Source of the DNA: Flavobacteriaceae bacterium
GTDB taxonomy: Bacteria > Bacteroidota > Bacteroidia > Flavobacteriales > Flavobacteriaceae
Length of the DNA stretch: 64,000 nucleotides
NCBI GenBank assembly: GCA_029243165.1
Contig: JAQWSN010000012.1
Span: forward strand, 1 to 64,000
Direction: 5' to 3'
Position 1 is the stretch's first letter, and the number at the start of each line of letters is the position of its first letter. Under the pieces are notes generated by a model that did not search any database, was not told where the DNA came from, and saw only the letters and a list, made by a program, of their open reading frames with translations. Below, piece after piece: positions 1 to 8,742 of this stretch. A program made the position numbers and the translations under genes.

Positions 1-46
1 CACCTTGCCAAGGTGAGGGTCGCGGGTTCAAATCCCGTCTTTCGCT
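1..46 (+). tRNA. tRNA-Gly (GCC), 3' part only
   Basis: The window opens inside a tRNA gene. The anticodon stem-loop with anticodon GCC lies at about 3-14. A T arm with the loop TTCAAAT follows at about 22-38 and the 3' acceptor strand at 39-45. The 5' half is outside the window. No CCA is encoded, as is common in Bacteroidota. The tRNA-Leu gene starts 9 bp downstream, so the two are probably co-transcribed. Confidence 0.85.
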
Positions 47-55
47 CTGTCGTTT

Positions 56-140
56 GCTCGGATGGTGGAATTGGTAGACACGTTGGACTTAAAATCCAAT
101 GACCATTGCGGTCGTGCGGGTTCAAGTCCCGCTCCGAGTA
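56..140 (+). tRNA. tRNA-Leu (TAA)
   Basis: The acceptor strands GCTCGGA (56-62) and TCCGAGT (133-139) pair over seven positions, the first being a G-U pair. The anticodon loop carries TAA inside GGACTTAAAATCC. A class II long variable arm follows and then a T arm with TTCAAGT. CCA is not encoded. The gene reads UUA leucine codons. Confidence 0.95.
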
Positions 141-141
141 C

Positions 142-171
142 AAAACCCTCCTTTCTGGAGGGTTTTTTTTT
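142..171 (+). terminator. intrinsic terminator after the tRNA pair
   Basis: The inverted repeat ACCCTCC (145-151) / GGAGGGT (157-163) encloses a short TTTCT loop and is followed by a run of T to 171. It begins two bases after the tRNA-Leu discriminator base and would end the tRNA transcript. Confidence 0.85.
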
Positions 172-305
172 AGTTGTTTAGCTTTATCAAGCAGTACCTT
201 TTGAGGTTAAAATATTAACTAAAAATTAAATCCAATTAGCTTAATCATGAAAAAGAATTCATTTTTGTTGAATGGCAGAATTTTTTATTTGTAGTTTAGA
301 CTTAA

Positions 306-1703
306 ATGAGACTATTTTATTTTATTTGTTTTTTACTATTGAGTAGTTCTTTAGTGACGAGTTGTTCAAAAAATGAACAAGCCGTTGAGGAAGAAATTTT
401 TCTAGGTGTAGGAAAGTGGAAAATTAAAAAAGGAAGAGTCTCCTCTTTTAAAAAAGATGCTTGCGATGTCACTGACCTGATTTTAAATAGCGATTCTTCA
501 TTTAAAATTTACATTTCGGACAATACTGTTTTGATAGGAACTTATTCCGTCGTTAGTTCGGATTTCATCACCCTTTCTTCTGATACTGAAAGTAATATTG
601 GGGAACTCACGAATATTAAAATAGAAGCAAATACCATAAGTTTTGATATCAACTTAAAAAATTCTTGTACAAGCAGTTTGGAAGGAGAAAAGGATGAGGA
701 GTATGAAGAGAGTAAAACCTACATTGCTGATGTTGAATTCGAAAAGTATTTAATCGAACAGGGCTATGACAACGTTTTAGATAATTTTGTTTCGAGCGCA
801 ACCCTTGCGGAGATTGAATATTTAGATCTTAATAAAAGGGGAATTCGTTCTCTTGTAGGGATTGAAGATTTTGTAAACTTACAGGGAATTACTGCGCAGA
901 GTAATCAGATTGAAGGGGTACTTGACATGTCTTACAATACCCAATTGTTTTTCGTTGATTTTCCAGACAATCCGATTCAAGCATTGTATTTAAGAAATAA
1001 TCCTTCATTGAAAGATGTTTGGATTTATGGAACCAATACTTTAGAAGTAATCGAAATTTTAAACTCTCCAGAACTTACATCTCTAACGGTTCATAACAAT
1101 AAACTCAAGGAGTTGGATGTATCGAACTTGACCAATCTGGTTAATTTAAGAATTTGGGATAGTGATTTAGAGGAACTTGATCTTACCAATCTATCCAAGC
1201 TTGAGTATTTAGTGGCATTTCAAATTTTTACCACAAGTGGGAATTTGTTATCATTACCTGCAAATCCATCGTCTCTAAAGGTGTTGGAAATAAGTAATAA
1301 CGCCCTGAACGAGGTAGATCTTTCTGGCTCTACAAATCTGGATCGAGTTTCTTTGGGGAATAATAATTTGACTGATGTGGACTTTTCAAAAAACACAAAA
1401 ATTGAATTTCTAGATGTCTCATTTAATAATCTGAATAGTTTGGACGTTTCCTCGATTGAGAATTTGTTTTGGTTTAGAGCTCGAGGGAATCCATTTCAAT
1501 GCGTAACGGTTTCTGAAGCCCAATTGAGTGCCATACCACCAAATTGTGAAACACTAGGAATTCCAGAATACTCAGAGCTAGAAGAGGAATCGTGTTACAA
1601 CAATTGGGCATGGATTGATAAGGATGGTTTTCCAAACACTTATGAAATCAGTTCTACTTGGGTAGTGAATGGAGGTGCTTATTACTCGTTGGATTGTAAT
1701 TAA
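306..1703 (+). CDS. leucine-rich-repeat lipoprotein
   Basis: A 465-residue surface or periplasmic lipoprotein. The N-terminus is a hydrophobic signal ending in the lipobox LVTSC, so Cys20 is the predicted lipidated residue. Residues about 30-125 contain G-x-W-K-I and repeated strand-like segments that resemble lipocalin-like or META-type small barrels of Bacteroidota lipoproteins; this is an inference. From about 165 to 410 there are irregular leucine-rich repeats of the bacterial type (for example LKELDVSNLTNL, NEVDLSGSTNL, EFLDVSFNNL). The C-terminus (about 430-465) has the cysteines of ESCYNN and YSLDCN, with no recognisable sorting signal. The gene stands alone on its strand, converging on the FAD oxidoreductase. 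Function is unknown; such repeats usually bind proteins or glycans. Confidence 0.8.
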   Translation: MRLFYFICFLLLSSSLVTSCSKNEQAVEEEIFLGVGKWKIKKGRVSSFKKDACDVTDLILNSDSSFKIYISDNTVLIGTYSVVSSDFITLSSDTESNIGELTNIKIEANTISFDINLKNSCTSSLEGEKDEEYEESKTYIADVEFEKYLIEQGYDNVLDNFVSSATLAEIEYLDLNKRGIRSLVGIEDFVNLQGITAQSNQIEGVLDMSYNTQLFFVDFPDNPIQALYLRNNPSLKDVWIYGTNTLEVIEILNSPELTSLTVHNNKLKELDVSNLTNLVNLRIWDSDLEELDLTNLSKLEYLVAFQIFTTSGNLLSLPANPSSLKVLEISNNALNEVDLSGSTNLDRVSLGNNNLTDVDFSKNTKIEFLDVSFNNLNSLDVSSIENLFWFRARGNPFQCVTVSEAQLSAIPPNCETLGIPEYSELEEESCYNNWAWIDKDGFPNTYEISSTWVVNGGAYYSLDCN

Positions 1704-1722
1704 TAGAATTTACTTTTAGAAG

Positions 1723-1738
1723 CTAAGCTTGTGCTTAG
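1723..1738. terminator. small hairpin between convergent genes
   Basis: CTAAGC (1723-1728), a TTGT loop and GCTTAG (1733-1738) form a perfect six-base-pair hairpin between the LRR gene and the oxidoreductase gene, overlapping the latter's stop codon. Neither side has a long T run, so termination is only a possibility. Confidence 0.25.
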
Positions 1739-3612
1739 TCTATCCAATGTCCATGATGATCTACATTTCTTGAAAAAGGATCCCAAAAGGCGTTTAAAAT
1801 AACTGAAAACTGACCTCTTGTGATAGGGCTATCTGGATGGAATTGTGAAAACCCAAAATGTTTTTGAAGCGATGCTAAGTCAGAAAAGGACTTTAGCTTG
1901 TTTTGAGGATCGGACTTTTGAAACCATTCTAAAATATTTTTCACTGTTGGAGCGTTAGGAAATTCATTAGGGAATAGGTGTTTCCAATCATCTAGGTAAA
2001 GCTCTTCAGGGCTTAATTCTTTTTCAGGATAAAACCAGCTTTGATTTTCCCAACCTACATTTTTACCTTCCCCTCTTAAAATTCCCGTGGCTCCAATTTT
2101 TTGATAAGCTTTAAAATTGGGATCTGTTTTGGGAACATCTCGATAGGGGAGGATGTAGCCGCCTTGGTTTAAAAGTTCTGTTTGCACTGCTCTTATTGAT
2201 ACTTTTTGGGGTGTGCTATTGTCTCTAGCGGCAAGTGCTGCTGTAATTCCAGCAGCTTGACCCAATTGAAGTACTACGGGTTGAAGTCGTGTTGTTCCAT
2301 TGACAATATTGGATACGGATATTGATTTTTCGGTAACCGTAAAATGATCTAGATCTTTTGGAATCATACAACCTATCGGAACACTAAATGATGGGATGGG
2401 GTAAAAATACAACTCAGGAAGATCTTCCGCATTGGGATGCGCATCATGATGATGGTCTACTGGATAATCACCAACAGCGATTCCCGTTTTGTACAAAGCT
2501 TCACTTTGCTCGTAAGGTTTTGAAAGATGTTGAATGGTAAGGGTTGTAAGGCCTTGTATTCTTCTGGATTCTCTGTGGTAGGGGATGAGTGGGAATCCAT
2601 CAGTAGTTGGAAATTCATTTTTTGCTATTCCTAGATTTGAAAAGCCTAGCTCCGTTTGTAAATAATAAAGAAATTGTTTTGATTTTAACTTTGCTTTTTC
2701 GTAGGCCTTTTTTCTTTCTTCAGAATTCATTTCCAATACATTAGCATAAAAATCATTCCCGTTAATGGGCCAATTAATCATGTATTTTTTATTGGGTAAT
2801 TTGCCATACTGTATCATTTTTTCCTTGGGCCACAATACACGTTTCATCTGATCTGCTTTGTCACATTTTTTGTTTTCGGTAGCACAATAAAAAAGAGAAG
2901 GATCGTAGTCATTGGGCTTTACTGGTACAGGTGCTTCTTCAAATTCTTCAAGAATCATTACATAGGTAAGGTCTTGAACAATGTCATTTTTAAGTTCAGA
3001 ACCAATATCTTCTCCAAAGCGCGATTTACTATCCATTCCAATATGATAAGGGATACCGACTGCTTTTGCTACATCACCTAACTCAGTAGCATCAATTATT
3101 TCTTTCGCAATTACCCTAATGGTTTTATAGTTTTTGTGGATGCTAACAATCCACCCATCAGGATGCTTTGAAATATTTTTCCAGCGTGAAAGCGTCCAAA
3201 ATTTTAGTTGAGGTTCTTTTTTTGCCATATTTAAAAAGATTGAAGCTCCAACGGAAGGTTCAAACAGATGATTGCTTACCCATCCTGTTTTTAGTGCTTC
3301 AGGGTTTCCGTAATGAGTAATCAGGCTATCTCTAAATTCACCCCAAAATCCAGAAGGGAGTTTGGTGTTTCCATCAACTGCACTGACACCTGCCGAGCTA
3401 AGCATTCCACCCAACCACACTTCCTCACTCACCAGTAAGGTCTTGATTCCCATACGTGCGCTACTTATCGCTGCTGCGGTTCCTGCTGTTCCTCCTCCTA
3501 AAACAAGAACTTCTGTTTCATAAATATCAGAGTCACTACAGCTTAAAAAGGAGCAAACGAAAGAGGGAAGGAGTAGTAAAAAAGCAAAGCCAGGGTAAAT
3601 TTTAATCTGCAT
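1735..3612 (-). CDS. FAD-dependent oxidoreductase lipoprotein (FAD_oxidored type)
   Basis: About 625 residues from the ATG at 3612, chosen because it opens a good lipoprotein signal (MQIKIYPGFAFLLLL, lipobox FLSC); an upstream in-frame ATG at 3663 would only add polar residues. After the lipidated Cys comes a Rossmann dinucleotide fold with GGGTAGTAAA, typical of FAD binding, and then VWLGGMLSSAG, characteristic of the FAD_oxidored (PF12831-like) family. The last ~110 residues contain two segments (around GILRGEGKNVGW and SPITRGQFSVILN) that faintly resemble S-layer-homology repeats; this is an inference. Such proteins are frequent beside polysaccharide-degrading genes in Planctomycetes and Bacteroidota, but the substrate is unknown. 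It is not obviously co-transcribed with a neighbour. Confidence 0.8.
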   Translation of the reverse strand: MQIKIYPGFAFLLLLPSFVCSFLSCSDSDIYETEVLVLGGGTAGTAAAISSARMGIKTLLVSEEVWLGGMLSSAGVSAVDGNTKLPSGFWGEFRDSLITHYGNPEALKTGWVSNHLFEPSVGASIFLNMAKKEPQLKFWTLSRWKNISKHPDGWIVSIHKNYKTIRVIAKEIIDATELGDVAKAVGIPYHIGMDSKSRFGEDIGSELKNDIVQDLTYVMILEEFEEAPVPVKPNDYDPSLFYCATENKKCDKADQMKRVLWPKEKMIQYGKLPNKKYMINWPINGNDFYANVLEMNSEERKKAYEKAKLKSKQFLYYLQTELGFSNLGIAKNEFPTTDGFPLIPYHRESRRIQGLTTLTIQHLSKPYEQSEALYKTGIAVGDYPVDHHHDAHPNAEDLPELYFYPIPSFSVPIGCMIPKDLDHFTVTEKSISVSNIVNGTTRLQPVVLQLGQAAGITAALAARDNSTPQKVSIRAVQTELLNQGGYILPYRDVPKTDPNFKAYQKIGATGILRGEGKNVGWENQSWFYPEKELSPEELYLDDWKHLFPNEFPNAPTVKNILEWFQKSDPQNKLKSFSDLASLQKHFGFSQFHPDSPITRGQFSVILNAFWDPFSRNVDHHGHWID

Positions 3613-3768
3613 AAAACAACAGTGTATTGGTCTTGTTTGACTTTTTTTTTTGGATTTAAACAAAAAATAAATATAACTTTTTCCCGGAAACTAATGTGAG
3701 GCAAAATTTGATTTTTCTAACAGCGATTAGGCTAATTCCAAAACATCTCTTAGCTTAGTAATAAAAAA

Positions 3769-4101
3769 TTGAAATATTTACTACTATTTTGTTTGTTGGT
3801 AATGGCTTGTGCTACCGAAGAAGAAAATTACGCTGCCAATCCCACTGTTTTTGAACCGATACAATACATCACACTCACGAATGAGAATACTGGGGGTGGA
3901 AGCCAAATAGCTTATGTATTGTCAGGTACAAGTCAAGACGGGCTTACTTTTTGCTTTTGTCAAGAAGAGTGTACTAGAGAATTTGTTGTGGTGGCCGAAT
4001 TGGAGTTCAATAGCGGGACTACTGATTTTCGTTACAAAATAAATCTTGATGATGATTTCCAGACGGGTAGTTCAAGAGATTGGTGTACCCGTTTTGAATA
4101 A
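3769..4101 (+). CDS. small cysteine-containing lipoprotein
   Basis: A 110-residue protein starting at a TTG codon; no ATG lies in a better place. The signal MKYLLLFCLLVMACAT ends in the lipobox LVMAC. The mature part has three clustered cysteines (FCFCQEEC) and one near the C-terminus (DWCTRF), compatible with disulfides. I recognise no family. It lies alone between two minus-strand genes, converging on the haloperoxidase-like gene 19 bp away. Confidence 0.6.
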   Translation: MKYLLLFCLLVMACATEEENYAANPTVFEPIQYITLTNENTGGGSQIAYVLSGTSQDGLTFCFCQEECTREFVVVAELEFNSGTTDFRYKINLDDDFQTGSSRDWCTRFE

Positions 4102-4120
4102 CTTAATTGCAAAGACTTTT

Positions 4121-5422
4121 TCAAAAAGGAAAATATGCTTTAGTTTTATCTAAAATAAAATCAGCTACTTGTTCTCCTTGCCAGATTCCTTCGTCTATGG
4201 CATCCATGTAATGAATGCCTCCATAAAGCCTAGAAATACAAGCTTCTTCTGCAGCCTGCTCAAAAGATTGATAGGTTCTTGTTTTTAAACCAAATTCTTT
4301 TTCGGTGGTATCTCTGAAGCGAAATTTAGAACCGAAAATTTGTGACAAAATTTTAGCCGAAGCGGTAGAGACTACACTATGACCCGAAACATATTCTGGG
4401 AAAGGAGGCGTTTGAAGTAGGGGGCTCCAAAATTTATCCATGTGCCTATTGATGACCGTTTCTGGACGTACCCTATCCGAACGGTATTTTTCATCCCAAC
4501 ATGCAATAAAAGCATCGTGTAAGGTCAGGGAGAGTAGGGTGTGAGTAAAAATGGTTTTTTCTATTCCTAATTTAGCTTTTATGGAGGCAATCCCTGCAAT
4601 GCCAATCCAGTGGCCCCCTGGAGAAATTTTTTTGAGTCCAAATTCTAGATGTCCAATTTGAGAGATCGCATAAGGATTGCAATCCCAAAAGGCAGCGATT
4701 TCATTAAATTCCTTATCATTTCGATCGGTGATTTCTTTTACTTCACTTAAAAGTTTGTAAAATTCTGAGTTTGGATTCAAATCAAATTTAATAGGAGGCT
4801 TGGTTAAAAATTGATTCGCAGATTTTAAAAAAAACGGGCTTATGGTATTCCAATTTTGTTCTACTGGAGCCATGTAGGCAGGTTTGGTAGGTTGCCAAAA
4901 AGCTTCACCTCTTTTGGGTGTGTAACGCTTTAGATTGTTGAGTTGAAGAAATCCGTCTTGATTGGCATATGCAACAATTGATTGGGCAATTCCTTCTATG
5001 TAGTCTAACTCTTCTTCGCTAAGATTTTGTTTTACCTTCTGGATTCTCGCCAAAAGTTTGTTGCCAGAGGGAAGTAATTTAAGCCCGGTAAAAAGTAGGG
5101 CATAACGATAAGCATCAACTTTATTCTTTAACTGCGTTTCTGAATCTGTTGGGGCTTTTAACGGTCTGTTAAAAAAGTTTGAAAAGCTTGAATAGTTTTG
5201 TTTCTCCTCTTGCGCCATGATTTCATAAGAAGTTAACGTAATGTAGGCATAGTAACGTGCTGCGGCAACAGGAGAAGTGACATCATAAACCATGATGTCG
5301 GTAATTTCTTTAACGTCTTCAACATAAGCTTTGGTAGCGGCCATTTGCGCTGAGATTCTTGGTGTACCCAACAAAGCGATCAGTATTAAAGTGAGCCAAG
5401 TAAGTTTAACCGTTTTAATCAT
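4121..5422 (-). CDS. vanadium-dependent haloperoxidase-type / PAP2 superfamily protein
   Basis: A 433-residue exported protein. The ATG at 5422 gives a clean signal peptide (MIKTVKLTWLTLILIALL, ending at ISAQ) and overlaps the end of the preceding gene by 8 bp. All three anion-binding motifs of the vanadium haloperoxidase / acid phosphatase superfamily are visible: K-x6-RP (Lys312, Arg319), SGH (Ser346-His348) and SR-x5-H (Arg398, His404). The internal SPGGHW segment is typical of the bacterial haloperoxidase-like branch. The sequence does not decide between halide oxidation and phosphate-ester hydrolysis. It is probably translated together with the CRTAC1-type gene upstream, a pairing I know from other Bacteroidota. 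Confidence is high for the superfamily, low for the reaction. Confidence 0.85.
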   Translation of the reverse strand: MIKTVKLTWLTLILIALLGTPRISAQMAATKAYVEDVKEITDIMVYDVTSPVAAARYYAYITLTSYEIMAQEEKQNYSSFSNFFNRPLKAPTDSETQLKNKVDAYRYALLFTGLKLLPSGNKLLARIQKVKQNLSEEELDYIEGIAQSIVAYANQDGFLQLNNLKRYTPKRGEAFWQPTKPAYMAPVEQNWNTISPFFLKSANQFLTKPPIKFDLNPNSEFYKLLSEVKEITDRNDKEFNEIAAFWDCNPYAISQIGHLEFGLKKISPGGHWIGIAGIASIKAKLGIEKTIFTHTLLSLTLHDAFIACWDEKYRSDRVRPETVINRHMDKFWSPLLQTPPFPEYVSGHSVVSTASAKILSQIFGSKFRFRDTTEKEFGLKTRTYQSFEQAAEEACISRLYGGIHYMDAIDEGIWQGEQVADFILDKTKAYFPF

Positions 5423-8400
5423 TTTGAATACTAATAAGTAAGGGCTTAGCATCATTAATCCCAACGACTAACTTTTTACCCTCTTTGGTTTGAACTGTTT
5501 CTAATGCCCTCACAGAGCCTTCAATACTGAGATTGGTTTTCCAATTGGGGAGGTAGGTGAAATTTCCTGCACCATCTCCTCGAAGATAAACCCCATAAGA
5601 GGTTTCACGACGCCCGATTCGAACTCGATTGAAAGGAACATTTCCAGCCAAAAAAAGATCTTGGTTGCCATCCTGATCAAAATCATTTACTGCAATGGCG
5701 TTAACTGACGAAATATTTGCTTCAACAGGGAGTGAATGACGTACAAATTTTCCATTTTTATTTTCAAACCAACAGCTTTCCATAAAATTGGTGATGCATT
5801 TGGGTGCTTGATTGATTTGATCTTCTGATAGAATGTCATGGATCGTTACCTCAGCGTAGGAATCATAGGTTACAAATCGTTTTCTCAGAGATACAATTTG
5901 GTCTGTCAGTTCATCTTTTAATGCAAAGGGATAGGAAATGTCATTGATGTAGTAGCACCAAATAGGGTCGAGGTAGCCGTTGTTATCAAAATCATCGTAG
6001 AAGAGTTCCATGGGTTGTTCTATTGTGGGCTTAAATTGATTATTGGTTCCCCAATTTCCTAGGACAATATCTAAATCACCATCGCCATCCAGATCATTCG
6101 TTTTAATAACATTCCACCATCCAGCAAGATTTTCTGAAAAATATTGATCCGTTACATCAAGAAACGATTCGTTTTCATAAGTAAATACTTTTGGTGTATC
6201 CCAATCTCCAACCACGAGCAATTCATTGATCTGGTCTCCGTTAAAGTCCTGAGCCACGGCATCAGTTACTCGTTCCAAGGATTTAGAAAAAGGAGCTTGT
6301 GTAAAATTACCTTTTCCATCATTGGTTAAAATTAAAGAGGGTGCTGCTTTTGGAAATTCAGACTGCTTAACACGAGTTCCCACAAACAGGTCTAAATCTC
6401 CATCCAAATCATAGTCCCAAGGGACGGCAACAGATCCTACAAGCGTATCTTTCGGTAGGTTTTTAGAAGGCAAAAATACACCGCGCGTATTGATGTACAG
6501 TCGATCTTCTAACGAGATCCCGGCATCCGTTGATCCGTAGCCACCAGAAACGATGTAAAGATCTAGGTCACCATCGGCATCGGCATCAAAAAAAGTAGCG
6601 TTGGTGTCCTCATAGAAATCGGATTGTTCGAGATAAGGTTGTCGGGCTTTAAAAAACTTTCCGTCAATGGTTTGAAGTAAAATTGCAGGTGCTTGACCTT
6701 CTGGACTGCTTACAAAAAGATCATCTAATCCATCTTTATTAAGGTCTATTTTTTTGATTTTTGGCCCGTGGTACGAAATCATGTAAGGGATTAGGGGCTG
6801 TACTTTAAAATCATTGACTAATAATTCATTATGTGAGTGCTGAATTGTATCAACGCGAACGGTAAAAATGGGCTTTTCAGTTTGTTGCTGCGGCTGGTCC
6901 ACTGATTCTTTTATTAGGGTAACTCTTTGATTGAGGGGAATTTCTTCTTTTATGATTTGAACGCTTAAATCATTCCATTGAATTTGAATGGAATCTACCG
7001 TTTGAGTTCCTAATCCAAAATGTACAGGTTCAATTAAAGAAGATTGAAAACCGCGAGTGGGACTTAATTCTCTTACAAGCTTTTTACCTTCTGAAGTAAA
7101 GACCATTATTTTAGCACCTAGAGCAAAAATATTTTTGTCTTTTTGACTCATTTTTAGGCTTAAATAATTTGTATTTTGAGATTGTTCGCGGGTCAAGTTT
7201 TTAAAAACTTTTGCGGGTTCGTTCATGCAGTTCACGACGATTTCTAAATCTCCATCATTATCCAAATCGGTGTAAATTGCACCGTGCGAAAAATCGGTAC
7301 CTGCTAAGCCTGAAGCCGTTGTAGAGTCTTCAAAAGTTAAAGCCCCTTTGTTGAGGTAGAAATAATTTTGAAGAGGGGTTGATTCTATTCCCTGAAGTAC
7401 TTCAAACATTTTTTTATCTGAATTTCCTTCGATGTACTTTACTCGTTCATCGATGTAAAACTTCATCACATCTCGGTTGATCATGTCTCTGCCATAGCCG
7501 TTAGTAATGTACAAATCGACCAATCCGTCGTTGTTAAAGTCTGCTAAAAGAGGAGCCCAACTCCAATCAGTACTTGAGATACCTGCTAGCTGTCCAACGT
7601 CACTAAACGTCCCGTTACCGTTATTCAACTGGAGCATGTTGCGCATGGATTGATGATGAAATCCATTTTCAACCATATTGTTGTAAAGCTCAAAATTATC
7701 GGGTGCATAAAGAAGTTTTTGACGCTTGTTGTCCTGTGGAAGCATGTCTAAGGTGAGCAAATCAATCAAGCCGTCGTTATTTACATCTCCGGCATCTACT
7801 CCCATAGAAAAGTTTGAAATACAAGACATTTGTTCTTTTAATTGATTACTAAATGTACCGTCTTTATTGTTGATGTAGAGGTAGTCCTCTTCAACGTAAT
7901 CATTGGATACATAAAAATCAGGCCAGCCATCGTTGTTGGTGTCCGTTACAACTACCCCAAGACCATATCCGATGGGATTAGAGAGAATTCCTGCTTTTGA
8001 AGTGACATTGATAAATTTACCTCCTTTGTTTTCATAAAGGCGATCACCTGCATCTTCGTCTTGTTGTGTTTTGGCAAAAGCGGCATCAAAATTTCTAAAA
8101 AGCTTGGCATTATGATTCAGTACAAATAGATCTAAATCTCCATCTTTGTCGTAATCAAAAAAGGCAGATTGTGTTGTGTAACCATAGTCATCGACACCGT
8201 ATTTTTTAGATTCCTCAGTAAAGCTTAAGTCTTTTTGGTTGATGTAAAGTTTGTTCCTCCTGTTTTTTTGAGAGTAATTTCCAGATTGGGAAATGTAGAT
8301 ATCCAGCCAACCGTCATTGTTTACATCGGCAAGTGCAATCCCTGTTTTCCAACCATTTTGATTGTTAATTTTTGTTTTATTGGTAATGTCTTCAAACTTA

Positions 8401-8669
8401 AGTTCCCCCTTGTTAAGATAGATTCGGGTTTGATCCTGATTGGATGTAAAAATTAGATCTGTTAACCCATCATTATTCAAATCGCCAGCGGCAACACCTC
8501 CTCCGTTGTAAAAGTATTCATAGGTAATGATATTTTCTTTTGGAGTTTCTACCAAATCATTGGAAAAATTAATTCCAGTATGCTTAGGAATAAGAAGCTC
8601 AAATTTTTGTCCGTAGCCAAGAAAGCATAACGAAACCGCAATTAAAATATTTTTTTTTGAATACCACAT
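5415..8669 (-). CDS. CRTAC1-type FG-GAP repeat protein with ASPIC/UnbV domain
   Basis: A 1084-residue exported protein with an N-terminal signal (residues 1-20). Repeats of FG-GAP/VCBS type, each with a calcium-binding D-x-N-x-D-G-like loop (AGDLNNDGLTDL, LADVNNDGWLDIY, DYDKDGDLDLF and many more), fill about residues 50-490 and 620-1070 and should fold as beta-propellers. Between them, about 500-590, sits an ASPIC/UnbV domain recognisable by GAKIMVF, ELSPTRGFQSS and VHFGLG. The product is probably a secreted calcium-dependent binding or adhesion protein. The haloperoxidase-type gene overlaps its end by 8 bp, suggesting that the two work together. An intrinsic terminator ends four bases before its start codon, so expression may depend on readthrough from susCD. 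Confidence 0.88.
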   Translation of the reverse strand: MWYSKKNILIAVSLCFLGYGQKFELLIPKHTGINFSNDLVETPKENIITYEYFYNGGGVAAGDLNNDGLTDLIFTSNQDQTRIYLNKGELKFEDITNKTKINNQNGWKTGIALADVNNDGWLDIYISQSGNYSQKNRRNKLYINQKDLSFTEESKKYGVDDYGYTTQSAFFDYDKDGDLDLFVLNHNAKLFRNFDAAFAKTQQDEDAGDRLYENKGGKFINVTSKAGILSNPIGYGLGVVVTDTNNDGWPDFYVSNDYVEEDYLYINNKDGTFSNQLKEQMSCISNFSMGVDAGDVNNDGLIDLLTLDMLPQDNKRQKLLYAPDNFELYNNMVENGFHHQSMRNMLQLNNGNGTFSDVGQLAGISSTDWSWAPLLADFNNDGLVDLYITNGYGRDMINRDVMKFYIDERVKYIEGNSDKKMFEVLQGIESTPLQNYFYLNKGALTFEDSTTASGLAGTDFSHGAIYTDLDNDGDLEIVVNCMNEPAKVFKNLTREQSQNTNYLSLKMSQKDKNIFALGAKIMVFTSEGKKLVRELSPTRGFQSSLIEPVHFGLGTQTVDSIQIQWNDLSVQIIKEEIPLNQRVTLIKESVDQPQQQTEKPIFTVRVDTIQHSHNELLVNDFKVQPLIPYMISYHGPKIKKIDLNKDGLDDLFVSSPEGQAPAILLQTIDGKFFKARQPYLEQSDFYEDTNATFFDADADGDLDLYIVSGGYGSTDAGISLEDRLYINTRGVFLPSKNLPKDTLVGSVAVPWDYDLDGDLDLFVGTRVKQSEFPKAAPSLILTNDGKGNFTQAPFSKSLERVTDAVAQDFNGDQINELLVVGDWDTPKVFTYENESFLDVTDQYFSENLAGWWNVIKTNDLDGDGDLDIVLGNWGTNNQFKPTIEQPMELFYDDFDNNGYLDPIWCYYINDISYPFALKDELTDQIVSLRKRFVTYDSYAEVTIHDILSEDQINQAPKCITNFMESCWFENKNGKFVRHSLPVEANISSVNAIAVNDFDQDGNQDLFLAGNVPFNRVRIGRRETSYGVYLRGDGAGNFTYLPNWKTNLSIEGSVRALETVQTKEGKKLVVGINDAKPLLISIQND

Positions 8670-8672
8670 AAC

Positions 8673-8702
8673 AAAAAAAGGTGGTAATTAAACCACCCTT
8701 TT
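8673..8702 (-). terminator. intrinsic terminator / attenuator between susD and the CRTAC1 gene
   Basis: Read on the minus strand, GGTGGT, a TTAATT loop and ACCACC form a perfect stem. A G-U pair and four A-U pairs extend it, and seven T follow. The T run ends four bases before the ATG of the CRTAC1-type gene, so the element also occupies its ribosome-binding region. Confidence 0.8.
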
Positions 8703-8742
8703 CAAATTTAAAAATAAATTATTAATAAGCTGTACTTATCCA

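Noticed and set aside
4102-4140. Hairpin-like CTTTT / AAAAG between the small lipoprotein and the haloperoxidase gene
   Set aside because: The stem is only five A/T-rich pairs with a three-base loop and no T run follows on either strand.
5415-8669. Integrin-like FG-GAP repeats as a sign of a eukaryotic origin
   Set aside because: FG-GAP/ASPIC proteins are widespread in Bacteroidota and the calcium-loop repeats are ordinary for the family; there is no eukaryote-like composition.
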